From the NCBI GenBank assembly GCA_003427395.1, contig BFEA01000026.1, positions 2,837,819 to 2,866,356 on the forward strand: a DNA stretch of 28,538 bases. The letters are read 5' to 3'. Shown one piece after another: positions 8,639 through 18,183 of the stretch. The notes below the pieces were generated by a model that was not told where the DNA came from, ran no database searches, and saw nothing but the letters and a program-made list of their open reading frames with translations. A program made the translations under genes and the position numbers. This stretch comes from Chara braunii. Taxonomy: Eukaryota; Streptophyta; Charophyceae; Charales; Characeae. Position 1 is the first letter of the stretch, and every line of letters starts with the position of its first letter.

Positions 8639-9800
8639 ACCATGGTTAAGGAATTCTGGGAACATTGGCAGTCTGTCAGGCAATCATATGAGGGTGTGGT
8701 GGAATGGTTTAACGAAGGGGTAGCGCAACTACGGTAACGAACCAAAAAGTATGCCATCAAACACGCCAGAGACAAAAAAACAATATTGGACAGGTTGCTG
8801 CTCGATCTGGAGGAATGGGATGACCAACTTAATCAAAACCCCTTGGACCTGCGCATCTTCAATAGATTACAGACAGCAAGAGCAATGCTGCAGTAACATA
8901 TGGATCACCAAGCGAATGCATGGCGGATCCAGGCCAAAATAAAGAAAGATTAGATAGATGGGACGATGGCCAAAACTTTTTTTGCCAAAGCCAAGGCCAG
9001 GACGAGACAAAACACGGTGTCAGAGATGAGGCACACGTTCCTACCCGACAAGCCCATAGCCAGGAACGCTTACCAGATCCTTGACTATGCCTCGGATTAC
9101 TACAAACACCTCTTCACATCCCAAGCTCACCAGTGGGACCCGCAGGAATTGGATCGCGCCAGAACAAGCATGGTTCACTCAATCACTACGCGGTTAACGG
9201 ACGTACAGAAGACCCAGTTAGAGGCCCCATTGGCAGAAGAAGAGGTGTGGGAAGCCTTGAAAGACATGGAGGATGAGAAAACGCCAGGCCTGGATTCGTT
9301 CCCTAAGGAGTTTTGGGTACACTTTTGGGGACTCCTCAAAGATGACATTATGTGCTTTGTGCAAGCTGTCCATTCTCAGGGGTCCTTTGGGGGTCTGATG
9401 GGACAAGGGGTGACCACATTACTATATAAGAAGGGGGACAAGACAGACATACGTAATTATTGCCCAATCACGCTTCTCCCACTTTCTTACAAAATGGTGG
9501 CAAAAACCTTAACTAATAGACTGCTCCCTTTGATGCGCAATATCATTCACCCGGACTAGTCAGGCTTCATGCCAAACAGAAACATCCAAGATAACATCCT
9601 GCTGCTAAGTGAAACCATCAGGTATGCTCGACAACGCAACATAGACGCGGCAATCATGTTCATAGACTTTGAAAAGGCCTATGACCACGTTGACTGGGAC
9701 TTCCTTGACATGTGCCTGAAAAGGATGAACTTTGGCAAAGCCTTCTGTCAGTGGGTTAGCATCTTGCACAGGACTGCCTATACAAACATCATGCTGAATG
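8639..9800 (+). pseudogene. LINE ORF2: N-terminal half of reverse transcriptase
   Basis: It has the same frame as the endonuclease, with stops at 8735 (TAA), 8894 (TAA), 8951 (TAG) and 9557 (TAG). Conserved L1 RT landmarks are clear: KTPGLDSFPKEFW (about 9280), LYKKGD-TDIRNYCPITLL (about 9423), YKMVAKTLTNRL, then HPD-stop-SGFMPNR (the stop sits where the family has Gln), and motif A FIDFEKAYDHVDW with catalytic Asp (about 9660). Homology ends after NIMLNGH at about 9800. The RQGCPLSP and YADD regions, which should follow, are absent. The copy cannot make active RT. Confidence 0.85.
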
Positions 9801-11651
9801 GCCATCTTGCACAGAGTGGCCTGGCAGTATGTGGCCCAACCAAGAGCCAAGGGGGGACTAGGGATTATCGATCCTGCAGACGAAATAGATGCATTATTGT
9901 TTAAGTTCATAACAAGACTGCTGCTAGGTAACGATATTCCCTGGTCCCCCCTGACACACATCCAACTTAGTAATTTGGCCCCCGACGCCGGACTGCCTTC
10001 TCCTCTTCACCCTCTGCAATGGTTTACCAATGCTAGCTGGACTGTTCCATCTCCACCGAGAACTAGGAGAGACGGCACACCATCGAACCAAGCAAAATGT
10101 GACCTGCAAATGGACCCACTGTGGGCCTCCATGCTTCGTCTTTGGAGAACCAAGGGCCCTACGCAGACTGCGACGCCACTGAGGCGGCATGAAGTGTGGA
10201 GACAACCACTTTTCGGGAACCCGCAGATGTTGGATGAGGCGGGAAACACATTTCCCCTGCACCAAAACTCAGTATGGCTGTCCTGGGTGAAAAAAGGTTG
10301 TTACACGGTAGGGGACCTGTGGGACGCAACAACAGGTAACTGGAAAACGCTGGACAAACTCAAGGAACACCTAAAAAATGTCAGAAACCTGGAGCAAAAA
10401 AGGGCCCAAATAATTGAGGCTATCCCCATAGGTTGGACACTTGCTCTGAAAACAGGNCCGNCACTTCAGGTTGGGGACNNGGTGGTCCACTTTCGCTCCC
10501 TCCCCATACCAACAGCAGTGTATAGGGTCTCACACGCAGGTCCGGACTTGGCCAAGCTGGAAGCTCATGAAATGGGTCTGCCTGGNGAAAGGTGGTCTGA
10601 GCTCACCAGGCANGAACAAAGNGACTGTGAGATGCCGCCTTACCAACTCATGAGGGTGAGGGTGTTGGAGAACAATCAACAGCGTAAATGGGCATATGAG
10701 CCTAACACCCCCATCAGCAAGCTGCCTTTTGATCCTGCAGAATGGGAATTGAGGACTGGCAAGCAGACCCCTATATGGGAGTACACAGTCAAGGAGGGGT
10801 ACAGGGCCATGCGCGTCACTCCACCAACAACAGAAGTGGTAAAGAACAGATGGGAAAGAGATTCCCCGCTCGCTCAACAGGACCTGACTGACCTGGCATG
10901 GTCCCGGTACTCCAATATCAACCCAACGGCCCACCGAGCTCTTCAGTGGCAGATCCTCCACAGATGCCTCCCCGCCCCTGACTGGATTGTCTCCCACACC
11001 AATCTAGAGCAGCGTGGCATTCTCTCCCCGATTTGCTCCTACTGTGGGAAGTCCTCACCGCCGGCGAGAGCAACGCTGGAGCACTGCCTACTGGCCTGCC
11101 CAATGGTGGTGCAATTCTGGTGCTGGTGGGACTCGTTGTGGCACTACCTCACGACCCAGCATCTCCCCTGGAGCCTCCCACTCATATTACTGGGTGAACA
11201 CTCTCCTCACTTCAAAAAATGGGATGCCTTTGCAGCAAATCTTTTCTCGTACATGAGACTTACTCTATTGATGCTGGCCTGGAGGATGCGGTGCTCCCAT
11301 GAAAGGGATAAGTGTTTCTTTGGCTACCTACAAGCGCGGGAAGTGGTGATTGCAACAATCACCAACCATACCCAAGCGGCCTGGAAACAGCTGAAAAAAG
11401 ACCTTGCAGATAAGATAGACCAGACTGAGAGACAACAGTGCAAAGATATGTTTGAATCCATATGGCTGGATCAAAGTAGAAAGCTGGCGAAACTGGATGA
11501 CCAGGAAAACTTAGTCTGGAATAGGTGGGCGGCAGAAGAACTGACATGGGAAAGATTCCCTCGGTCTCACTTTAAAGTTCCTCACCAAGAACAAAACTTT
11601 ATTCTGCTTCCCCCCCAGCACCCTCCCCCGCCTACCGTCCCCGATCTTTGA
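9801..11651 (+). pseudogene. LINE ORF2: C-terminal region with zf-RVT
   Basis: A 617-codon open frame (ATG 9798 to TGA 11651) in a different frame from the RT. It begins with the post-thumb motif VAWQYVAQPRAKGGLGI, normally found several hundred residues after motif A, so a deletion joins the two parts here. A long linker follows. Then comes the zf-RVT region: NPTAHRALQWQILHRCLP (about 10920) and a CCHC-type zinc site, C-x2-C (CSYC, about 11035) with EH and C in LEHCLLAC (about 11080). The terminal part (REVVIATITNHTQAAWKQ) aligns with the second LINE on the opposite strand. Seven single N bases lie at 10457-10622. No RNase H domain is seen. The protein probably cannot function without the RT core. 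Confidence 0.8.
10457..10622. other. Ambiguous bases in a collapsed repeat
   Basis: Single or paired N at 10457, 10461, 10479-10480, 10586, 10613 and 10622. The surrounding frame stays open, so these look like unresolved polymorphic positions between repeat copies rather than a scaffold gap. Confidence 0.8.
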
Positions 11652-11928
11652 CAGCACCCCTCTCCCCCTCACCCCTCTCCCCTGCTCCTCTCCCGCCTCT
11701 CGACCTTCGCCTAGCCCCTCCACCCGGGTGAGTCACGCCCCGTCCGGTCAAATGGGATAATCTGAATACAGGGTAATAGCGTCTGAACAAGCTCGGGGGC
11801 ATGCGGCAAGACTACTAGGGATAGGGATGTCAGGCTTAGTCCTGGATGGTAGCGGTGTCTGCTCTTATCAGCACCACTATCACCGCAGGGGGTGTTTTGT
11901 TATAAAAAAAATAATAATAATAAAAAAA
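11652..11928 (+). other. LINE 3' UTR with terminal hairpin and A-rich tail
   Basis: A C-rich tract runs to about 11720. It is followed by unassigned sequence and a hairpin whose arms are about 11845-11857 (GATGGTAGCGGTG) and 11872-11881 (CACCACTATC), with inner loop TGCTCTTATCAGCA. GGGGGTGTTTTGTTATAAAA and an A/T-rich tail end the element. The loop and the sequence before the tail resemble the 3' ends of the GGGACGCTGG elements. In LINE-SINE pairs such a shared 3' structure is what the LINE RT recognises; here that is inference. Confidence 0.6.
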
Positions 11929-12411
11929 TGGCTTAGAATGTATGAAGAGACTGAACGGAAAAGGTTGAAAGCATGGGGATAGCAGGGGCAAGTTATGCGG
12001 GTAAGGGATCGGTTGAAAGCTGAACAGCCGGAGCCGGGAATCCAATGCTCAGGAGTCCCAAACGGACGAGGGGCTATCAGACATAACGATTTGAAGATTG
12101 CCTGGATAGAATGAGGGGTAAAAGTACAAAGCGGGGCATAGTAGGGAATGGGGTGTGCGTATGGAACCGGCCGGCTCTGGCCAGTTGGGTCTGGGGAAAA
12201 ATGCTCATAAGATCTAAACAGGCCGGGGGGTATCAGAATTGAGGATTTGGTCAAAGGTTCTAAAAGGTTTCACGGTCTAGAAGGTCATACCGAGCAGACT
12301 GGTAAGGTGGTGCTGAAACCGAGCTTATCCCCCGGCAATAGGAAGCAGACCCGTCTGAACAAGTACGTACGTGCTACCGTCAAAGTTTCAAACTTTTATA
12401 AAATGTAACAA
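11929..12411. other. Unassigned sequence
   Basis: No gene is recognised. Two loosely similar phrases (ggggctatcagacataacgat near 12071 and ggggggtatcagaattgag near 12226) may be a degenerate repeat. Confidence 0.4.
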
Positions 12412-12570
12412 GGGACGCTGGACCCGCTTTCCAGCAGGTGCTGCTCCCCACTAATAGATGGAGCCATCCAAAACGGGATCTGCTAATGGAGGATGCTCCT
12501 ATCACCTTCATTAGCATGATCTTCGATTCAGCGATGTTATAAAAAAAAAAAAGAAAAAGAAAAAAAAAAA
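12412..12570 (+). mobile_element. GGGACGCTGG element, copy 5
   Basis: Best-preserved copy. The head at 12412-12465 reads GGGACGCTGGACCC, TTTCCAGCAGGTG and CTCCCCACTAATAGATGGAG. A perfect 8-bp stem follows, TGCTAATG (12481-12488) with CATTAGCA (12509-12516), whose loop contains GATGCTCCTATCA. GATGTTATA and an A-rich tail to 12570 end it. GTTATAAAA also occurs at the LINE 3' end. It is non-coding. Confidence 0.82.
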
Positions 12571-12759
12571 GCAACGTCTCCAAATATGGAACAAAAAAAG
12601 GCGAAAAATAAATATGGAATAACAGAACACTACCCCTGAAGTACCAGTGCTAATCTGACTTCATCTAGCGCCCTCTTAGAGTGGGTGAAGAGGTAAAAGT
12701 GCATTCCTGTGATGTTCATCAACATGAGAGTTCATATACTCATATACTTTTGTTCAAAT

Positions 12760-12966
12760 GGGACTCTGGGCCGGGTTTCCAGCAGGTGCAGCTCCCCACC
12801 AATAGAATGGAGCATCTGCATAAGGTGTTATTAGGAAAGGGAGCTCTTATCACCTTTCCTTTTGTTTTTCTTTTTTTTTTCAATCGCCTTTCCTAATAAG
12901 CGCTAGCAGTCCTTGTTAAAAACAAACAAACAAACAAACAGACAAACAGACAAACAAATAAACAAA
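12760..12966 (+). mobile_element. GGGACGCTGG element, copy 6
   Basis: The head at 12760-12813 is followed by a large hairpin: TTATTAGGAAAGG (12828-12840) pairs perfectly over 13 bp with CCTTTCCTAATAA (12887-12899). Nested inside, GGAAAGG pairs with CCTTTCC around the loop GAGCTCTTATCA. The tail is (AAAC)n at 12918-12966. A T-rich tract inside the big stem (12860-12880) may be a later insertion. The stem sequence again differs from all other copies. Confidence 0.78.
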
Positions 12967-13000
12967 CTATACCCCTGAAAAGAACTCAAGCAAGGCACTG

Positions 13001-13038
13001 CAGCATTGATTGCCCTGTTGTGAGCAGGGGATTGTACC
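13001..13038 (+). repeat. CAGCATTGATTGCCCT motif, copy 2
   Basis: CAGCATTGATTGCCCT, then gttgtgagc, then AGGGGATTG. It matches the copies at 1093 and 19314. It follows directly after the (AAAC)n tail of the preceding element. Confidence 0.65.
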
Positions 13039-13428
13039 ACCAGTACTCCCTGAAGTGGTGGCTTGCATGCTGCCAGCCATTGCTACAGTGCTGCAACTTT
13101 TCCACTTGAATGCAGCACCAAAGGCCCAGCAAGTCGCGGCACACATTCTTTTACTTTTTCCTTCCAAAAAGCCCTGGTTGTTGTAGAGGTTGGATACCAG
13201 ACATAATGGACAGTCCCATTCTGTAGTCCGCCATGTGGTTATCCGGATGGTCCCAAGTTGTCATATTGTTCTTTATACGTGTCGCCGCTTGTTGTAGTTG
13301 CGACCTAGAGGTTCTAGCCTATTGTCAGCAGATGTACAGCCCCCTATCCGCCCCCTACTAGTAATCATCCTCCAAGACCCCTCTCAAGTCGCATTGTTGT
13401 AGTTGTATTTCGTAGTTGTGCTTTCTTA

Positions 13429-13430
<2 letters not shown>
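13039..13430. other. Unassigned sequence
   Basis: No gene is recognised. There are only short frames without motifs. Confidence 0.4.

Positions 13431-13467
<37 letters not shown>
13431..13467 (+). repeat. (TTG)n microsatellite
   Basis: About twelve perfect TTG triplets. On the - strand this is (CAA)n, which could be the tail of a retroposed unit whose tRNA-like head is at 13950-14040. Confidence 0.9.
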
Positions 13468-13544
13468 AATTGAGGTTGGTTGTTCAAGTTGTGACCCTAA
13501 TGTTGTTTTTCACCTAATTGTCGTACTGGTACGGTACCGAGACA

Positions 13545-13805
13545 TCCCCCTTGACTCTATTCGTCCACCCCAATGAAAGCTGCCACCCACCCCTAGTGGT
13601 TACCCATTGTCAGAGCAGGACAACCCCAATCTGCTCTAGCTCCGTTTATATCCTTGAATGCCCTGGCACCAACTCCCTTCCACATGGTGTCCTTCGAAGC
13701 CAAGCTCCCCAAACCCCATTCCTCAACCCCTTGACTCTACTTTGCCACCTGATACAAGGGCTCCCTACCCCCTTTGGTCAGAGCAGACCAACCCCTATCT
13801 AATAT
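13545..13805 (+). repeat. Degenerate tandem repeat, unit about 170-180 bp
   Basis: The phrases ccccttgactcta (13548 and 13728) and cagagcag-ccaacccc-atct (13611 and 13779) recur in the same order 180 and 168 bp apart. The region is C-rich. Frames crossing it are probably not coding. Confidence 0.5.
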
Positions 13806-13949
13806 TACCCCAATCCCGGCATCACATCCCATTCAAAATGATGACCTTAGGGCAATGCACCCTCATTCCCTATCCCCCCCTCAATCCGGATTGCTACCCC
13901 CTGCTACTCACTCCCTCTAGAACCAACATATATCCCATTATGTGATTGA

Positions 13950-14040
13950 TCCGTCTGGAATTGAACCCTGGACCTCCCCCCATCATCATAGAGCCCCCTA
14001 GCTTGTGATGCACAACCTCACTGACCCCACGCGACGTTCC
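13950..14040 (-). other. tRNA-like (SINE head) with perfect B box
   Basis: On the - strand an A-box-like TGGGGTCAGTGAGG (14029 to 14016) is followed about 48 bp later by GGTTCAATTCC (13967 to 13957), a perfect match to the B-box consensus. The gap is longer than in most tRNAs and no acceptor stem closes. A tRNA-derived SINE promoter is the likely reading. Its body would run toward the (CAA)n tract at 13467-13431. Confidence 0.55.
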
Positions 14041-14356
14041 GTACCGAGGGACGCCTATCAGAGTAGTTGGGGGCATGGCCGAGGATTTTGAGCAGGGGTT
14101 GAATCGCCCGAACGAAACGGGGGACTCTCGCCTCACTCCGAGGTTATTCCCGAACTAGGGCCGACAGAGATGCTTAAAAGGAAAAGCAAGAAACATTTGA
14201 AGGGCAAGTGGTGCCGACGTGCGGGGTACAACCAAAATTCCGTACCACCGTGGGCTTACGGGCAAAGTGCGACGCAGCAGTCGGCCGCGACAGGAGGTGA
14301 TAAAAAAGGGAAAACACGGAATCTACCGCTTCTGTCGCGCCAGGTTCACACCAACT
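14041..14356. other. Unassigned sequence
   Basis: A 73-codon frame on the + strand (14170-14391) starts MLKRKSKKHLKGKWCRRAG. It is basic but matches nothing I know. Otherwise empty. Confidence 0.35.
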
Positions 14357-14935
14357 TCATTGTAAGGACCCAAAAGATAGGAGGCGTCTAGGCCTCCGAG
14401 TCCGATTCATCAAGGCTGCAAGATCGGCCTGGAGCCTCGTCCCCGGATAAGGGTGATTCTGGGGGAACCCAGGTTTGGAAGCTCGTCGGCAGGGCTCCCG
14501 CACTGCGGGAGAGTTCTGGGAACCGAGCCGAACCTTCGTACCCCAGCACCAGCCTTCACCAGAAACACAGCGACAGTTAAGCTGGGGCTTCCACGTGGCG
14601 TGGGCAGCCGACCAGGGCAGCATTGTCAAATCGGTGTAAGGCAAGGTCAAGGATGGGGAAGAAAACTGATCAACCATAATAAACCCACTTCCCCCTATGT
14701 GACAAGCCTTACATGGGTTATATAGATGAATCCGGTCGGTCCACAACAATGCGCTTCGCACATCCGCGTCATAGTACACACTATCCTCAGCCTCGTCTGC
14801 GATTGGGAAAGGCAGAAGGGTGTTATGGCGGATTGACGAGAGGGTTGAGCACGGACAATCACTCACACTCACGTTCAGCTTAGCGAATCCCGACTCCATA
14901 CAAATCTCAATGGGCCTTGGCCCATTCCCTCCCAC
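14357..14935 (-). CDS. Unrecognised 192-codon open frame
   Basis: The longest frame in this interval, from ATG at 14935 to the stop at 14357, beginning MGGNGPRPIEICMESGFAKL. It has seven cysteines and an arginine-rich end (NRTRRPRRLL) but no domain I can name. It starts just beyond the A tail of the adjacent GGGACGCTGG element. It could be an exon fragment or a chance frame; coding is not established. Confidence 0.2.
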   Translation of the reverse strand: MGGNGPRPIEICMESGFAKLNVSVSDCPCSTLSSIRHNTLLPFPIADEAEDSVYYDADVRSALLWTDRIHLYNPCKACHIGGSGFIMVDQFSSPSLTLPYTDLTMLPWSAAHATWKPQLNCRCVSGEGWCWGTKVRLGSQNSPAVREPCRRASKPGFPQNHPYPGTRLQADLAALMNRTRRPRRLLSFGSLQ

Positions 14936-14959
14936 TTATAAAAAATGCAAGTTCAGGGA

Positions 14960-15104
14960 TTTTTTTTTTTTTTTTTTTTTTTTAAGAACACCCTTTGCGA
15001 TAGATAGGAGTGATGATATAGGCATGCACTCCTATCTACCCTTAAGGGTGGCTCTAGTCTATTGGTAGAGAGCATCACCTGCTGGAAAGCGGGTCCAACG
15101 TCCC
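14960..15104 (-). mobile_element. GGGACGCTGG element, copy 7
   Basis: On the - strand the head (15104 to 15050) reads GGGACGTTGGACCC and ends in a variant ACCAATAGACTAGAGCC. A perfect 12-bp stem follows, TAGATAGGAGTG (15038 to 15027) with CACTCCTATCTA (15012 to 15001), whose loop contains GCCTATATCA. The tail is a run of about 24 A (14983 to 14960). In the opposite sense the head looks tRNA-like (TAGTCTATTGGTAGAG). Confidence 0.8.
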
Positions 15105-15360
15105 TATTGAATGAAAAAGAGTCATTATACATAAAGCATGAATGGGGCCAGTGGCGCCTCTTCAGTCCTTACTAGACCGCCAGATCAATCTCAAACAACA
15201 AGCTACCCTGCCCTTCAGAAAAAGTGTAAGCAATTGACAATCACTCCCCTTCTCCACCAAACCACTGCAAATCAACCATAGAAAGTTGTAAAGGAGGAAA
15301 GGGATCTGCAAAACAATTTGGAGATCTAAGGGAAGATCCTGGCTGCAGCGCGAACCATTC
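15105..15360. other. Unassigned sequence
   Basis: Nothing recognisable. It lies between the head of copy 7 and the end of the second LINE. Confidence 0.4.
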
Positions 15361-16540
15361 CTAAAAGCGGAGATGGAAGATCCTCTTCAGAGCTTCCTCC
15401 ATCCCTTCCCCACCTGGCCACTCCACCTTACCCAGACCCTTCCCTTGAGTTCCCCCCAGCCAGCTGAAGACAAAATTTTGCATTGTTTCTTGTATATCCT
15501 TCTCTTGATGTAATTTCAGAAGCCTGGTCTTAGTTTTTTCCCATTGTGCTTTGATCTTAGTCTGAATAAATTGAACAATTATCTCAGAGGTTTCCCCCCC
15601 TTCCAAGGCTATGTTATCTCTTGCTAGGACACAACGTTTGTACCAAAGGGCCCATAATACTGCCTTTCTGCCTATAGTAAACAGATTACACTGAAACTCG
15701 TAAAGTTTGAAGTCTATAGGTTCCCAATAGCCTAGCAAGATAGTGCGCCATTCCCGCGGTCAATCTATCCCAGGCAGACTCCTCTAAGTGCTATCCCACC
15801 GTCGCCATAATAGGACCGCATTCGGATACTGCATAAAAATGTGTTCAATAGTTTCACAAATTTTCCTATTAGGAAAAGTCATATGACAAGACTTACACCA
15901 TGGGGAAGCTAAACCTCTTTGTTATAGATTTGAATGAGCAATGAGTCAGTCATTTATCGGCAAACACCGGTGAATAATCTTCCATTGACGGGAGGCAAAT
16001 TTAGCGGGTCTTTGTTTTAAGCTATTAAAGAATTTCATATTGTTAAGAGTATTACTGTCAATATTCGAGTGTCTAGACCACCGTTCTTGCACAATTGCTG
16101 CTACATCCACCCTTGATCTGAGAAGACGAAATGCCGCCTTAACCGTCATGGATTGTAGAGTTCCTGATTTTTCATTCTTACTAGTCTTCCAGACCCACTC
16201 ATCCGGGTCCAGGGGGAGATCTGGAATAGGATAATGAGGATGGTACGCTCTCCAGCTTTCGTTGAAGAGTAGTACACCACACGAATCCTGTAAAGGTCCC
16301 GAAACGAGAAAAACTTTACCTGATTATTTTGGGATGGGTGTAAGAAAAAATCTTTAGTCATCTTACAAATACTCACAATAGCCCCTTCTGAGTGAATGTG
16401 AAGGATCTGACCCACCTCCCATTGTTCTGAACCAGTTCCTACTACCCAGTCTCCCTCTTTGAAGAAGATGGCTTTCCTTAGCGTTCTAACCCAAGCTAAG
16501 GGAATGGAGAAGATGATCTGCTCAGGGACATAGCGTCATT
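15361..16540 (-). pseudogene. Second LINE: ORF2 C-terminal fragment
   Basis: The fragment spans several frames on the - strand and is collinear with 10470-11530 of the first LINE. It shows KEGDWVVGT then SFRDLYRIRVV near 16450-16290, DPDEWVWKT then MTVKAAFRLL near 16200-16130, and ASRQWKIIHRCLP near 15970. The zinc site follows: WCKSC (about 15890), then IEHIFMQYP, where the last zinc ligand Cys is Tyr. The last frame (15738 to 15361) matches the terminal helix-rich part. Stops and frame changes show decay. Protein similarity to the first LINE is low, so this is a different subfamily. The endonuclease and RT are not in the window. Confidence 0.75.
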
Positions 16541-17885
16541 AATCACAAAGTCTTCATTATGGTCGGGCAGCAAAGAGATCGGGCGGTTCGACTAAACGCC
16601 CACACGGGCCACACCCGATGTCCTTGGTTGTCGGTGATCAGCCCAAGTGAACGAGGGAGAAACCGACACGTGACACTTGTGCGCGAGAGGGGAGAGATGA
16701 AAAAGTTGGCGACGACCCCCCGCGATCACTCATGGCGCAAGGATCAACAAGGGTCGGGGAAAAAGAGGGAAGATCAACACACTCATGCATACAGGGAGAC
16801 ATTTGACACCCCAATATTCCCCAGGGTAGCACCTCAGTGCGCCTTACAACCGCAACATCATTCCACAGCCATACACTCATGCATCTTGGACAACGAAGCA
16901 TTCAAAATCCATGAAACCCCGTAACCAACATCATGCATGTGACTGAGTATCCACACGTAGTCTACGACACACACGACACTAAGTCTTGGACAAAGCAGCA
17001 ATGGAGAAAAGGGAGTGTCACTGAGTCCCTCGCTATTCAAAATTCCAACAGTGCTGACCTTCCTAAGGCGCAGCCACCAGCCAACCCGAACATCAGCCAA
17101 CCATAGCCACAAGGCCCTACCGCTGGCTATGTTCTATCTCCACCACCGCTCAGTCCCACCGCCTGCTTTACCCCAAGTCTACCGCTAATCCCATCTCACG
17201 CCGTCACTCGGCCCGTCACTGGGGTACGCCGAGCCTGTTCGGCGCCGTGGTCTTCGTGCATAGCTTGCGCCGAGATCAACAGAAGGCGGTCGGGTGCCAA
17301 CTGGTGGTGCGGGCAGCAAGGGTGTAGATGAGCAGGACAGATGAAAGAAGGAGGTACTAGAAGGGTCGAAGAAGGCAGAATGATCGACAATTTCATTCAA
17401 TTGGAGTGGTCGTTCAAGCTGCGCACGTAAGTTCGCTTTCGCAGCATTAATCCGGCCATCCCAACTAATGACCAATCAATCGCACCGAAAGGTAAAGGGA
17501 GGATCGGATGCAGAGTTGGGGGAAGACGAAGGGACATGCAAAGAGGACGGGGGGGGGGGCTCTCCGCAAGAAGGGAAGATGGTGCACATATGCAGAGCGG
17601 GAACGAGTTTATGCGGCATGCAAGAATTAAAAAATGGCCACGTGCGCTCTAGCACGAAGAAATTTGAATGCCGACAACCGAAATTCCTAACTGTTTCTTG
17701 AATTCCTCTGTGCGGTCGCTAACCATCCATGGGGAGGACTAATTTGAACGAGGACACGTGCAATTCCGAAAGATGCATGCATTTAATCTCCCCCCCCCAA
17801 AAAAATGGACCCCGCTTTCCTTTGATCAGCTAAGATCCTTGCTTCGGGGCTTACTTCGGGTTTTACTCCGAAGGGTACGTGAAGC
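16541..17885. other. Unassigned sequence
   Basis: A 121-codon frame (16559-16924, +) and a 96-codon frame (17475-17185, -) have no motifs I recognise. A run of nine G or so lies near 17551. The phrase TGGACCCCGCTTTCC near 17808 resembles the middle of the GGGACGCTGG head and may be a relic. Confidence 0.35.
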
Positions 17886-17945
17886 CGCAAAGTACGGATC
17901 CCGGCTTATCACAAGCTCAAGCCAACTGAGCTACCACAACAACTG
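17886..17945 (-). other. tRNA-like relic, A box only
   Basis: The - strand sequence TGGTAGCTCAGTTGG (17936 to 17922) is a near-perfect tRNA D-arm/A-box. The expected B box is poor (GGGATCCG near 17900) and too close. It may be a decayed tRNA or SINE head. Not a functional tRNA. Confidence 0.45.
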
Positions 17946-18183
17946 GTATATTCATGCGCTATGCTAGAGCAGGAGACAATCGGGACAACCCATAGACCTA
18001 AAACATCAGGCAATCCCACCATAGCTAACCCACACTAGTCAAACGCACCCGTACCCACTTCCGTCTGTCGTCCAGGCCAGGGACCTGAAGGGCTGACAAC
18101 TGCTCAATAACCCACACTATATACTAATGAGGAGAGTCACCGTCGGGTCAGGTCCGGCTAGTGTCCTACTAAAAGCCGATAGT
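17946..18183. other. Unassigned sequence
   Basis: Nothing recognisable between the two tRNA-like segments. Confidence 0.35.

Larger units (their letters stand above)
4240..11928 (+). mobile_element. L1-type LINE, full span but defective
   Basis: In order: a short 5' region with a 78-bp direct repeat, ORF1 split over two frames, a C-rich spacer, ORF2 with apurinic-type endonuclease, a reverse transcriptase fragment, a zf-RVT C-terminus, and a 3' hairpin with A-rich tail. The order and motifs are those of L1-clade non-LTR retrotransposons of green plants. It is non-functional: in-frame stops sit at 7733, 8636, 8735, 8894, 8951 and 9557, and a deletion near 9800 removes the RT core. The exact 5' end is not determined and I did not identify target-site duplications. 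Confidence 0.85.

Noticed and set aside
7733-9559. An alternative genetic code with TAA/TAG read as Gln
   Set aside because: The chromovirus in the same window has TGA and TAG at conserved Trp sites, and ORF1 ends at a normal TAA. Decay by C-to-T change explains the data more simply.
13431-13467. CRISPR-like or minisatellite array
   Set aside because: It is a plain trinucleotide microsatellite. No array with unique spacers exists anywhere in the window.
878-15104. Hammerhead ribozyme (retrozyme) in the GGGACGCTGG elements
   Set aside because: The CTGATGA and GAAA core motifs are absent from the head and the hairpins.
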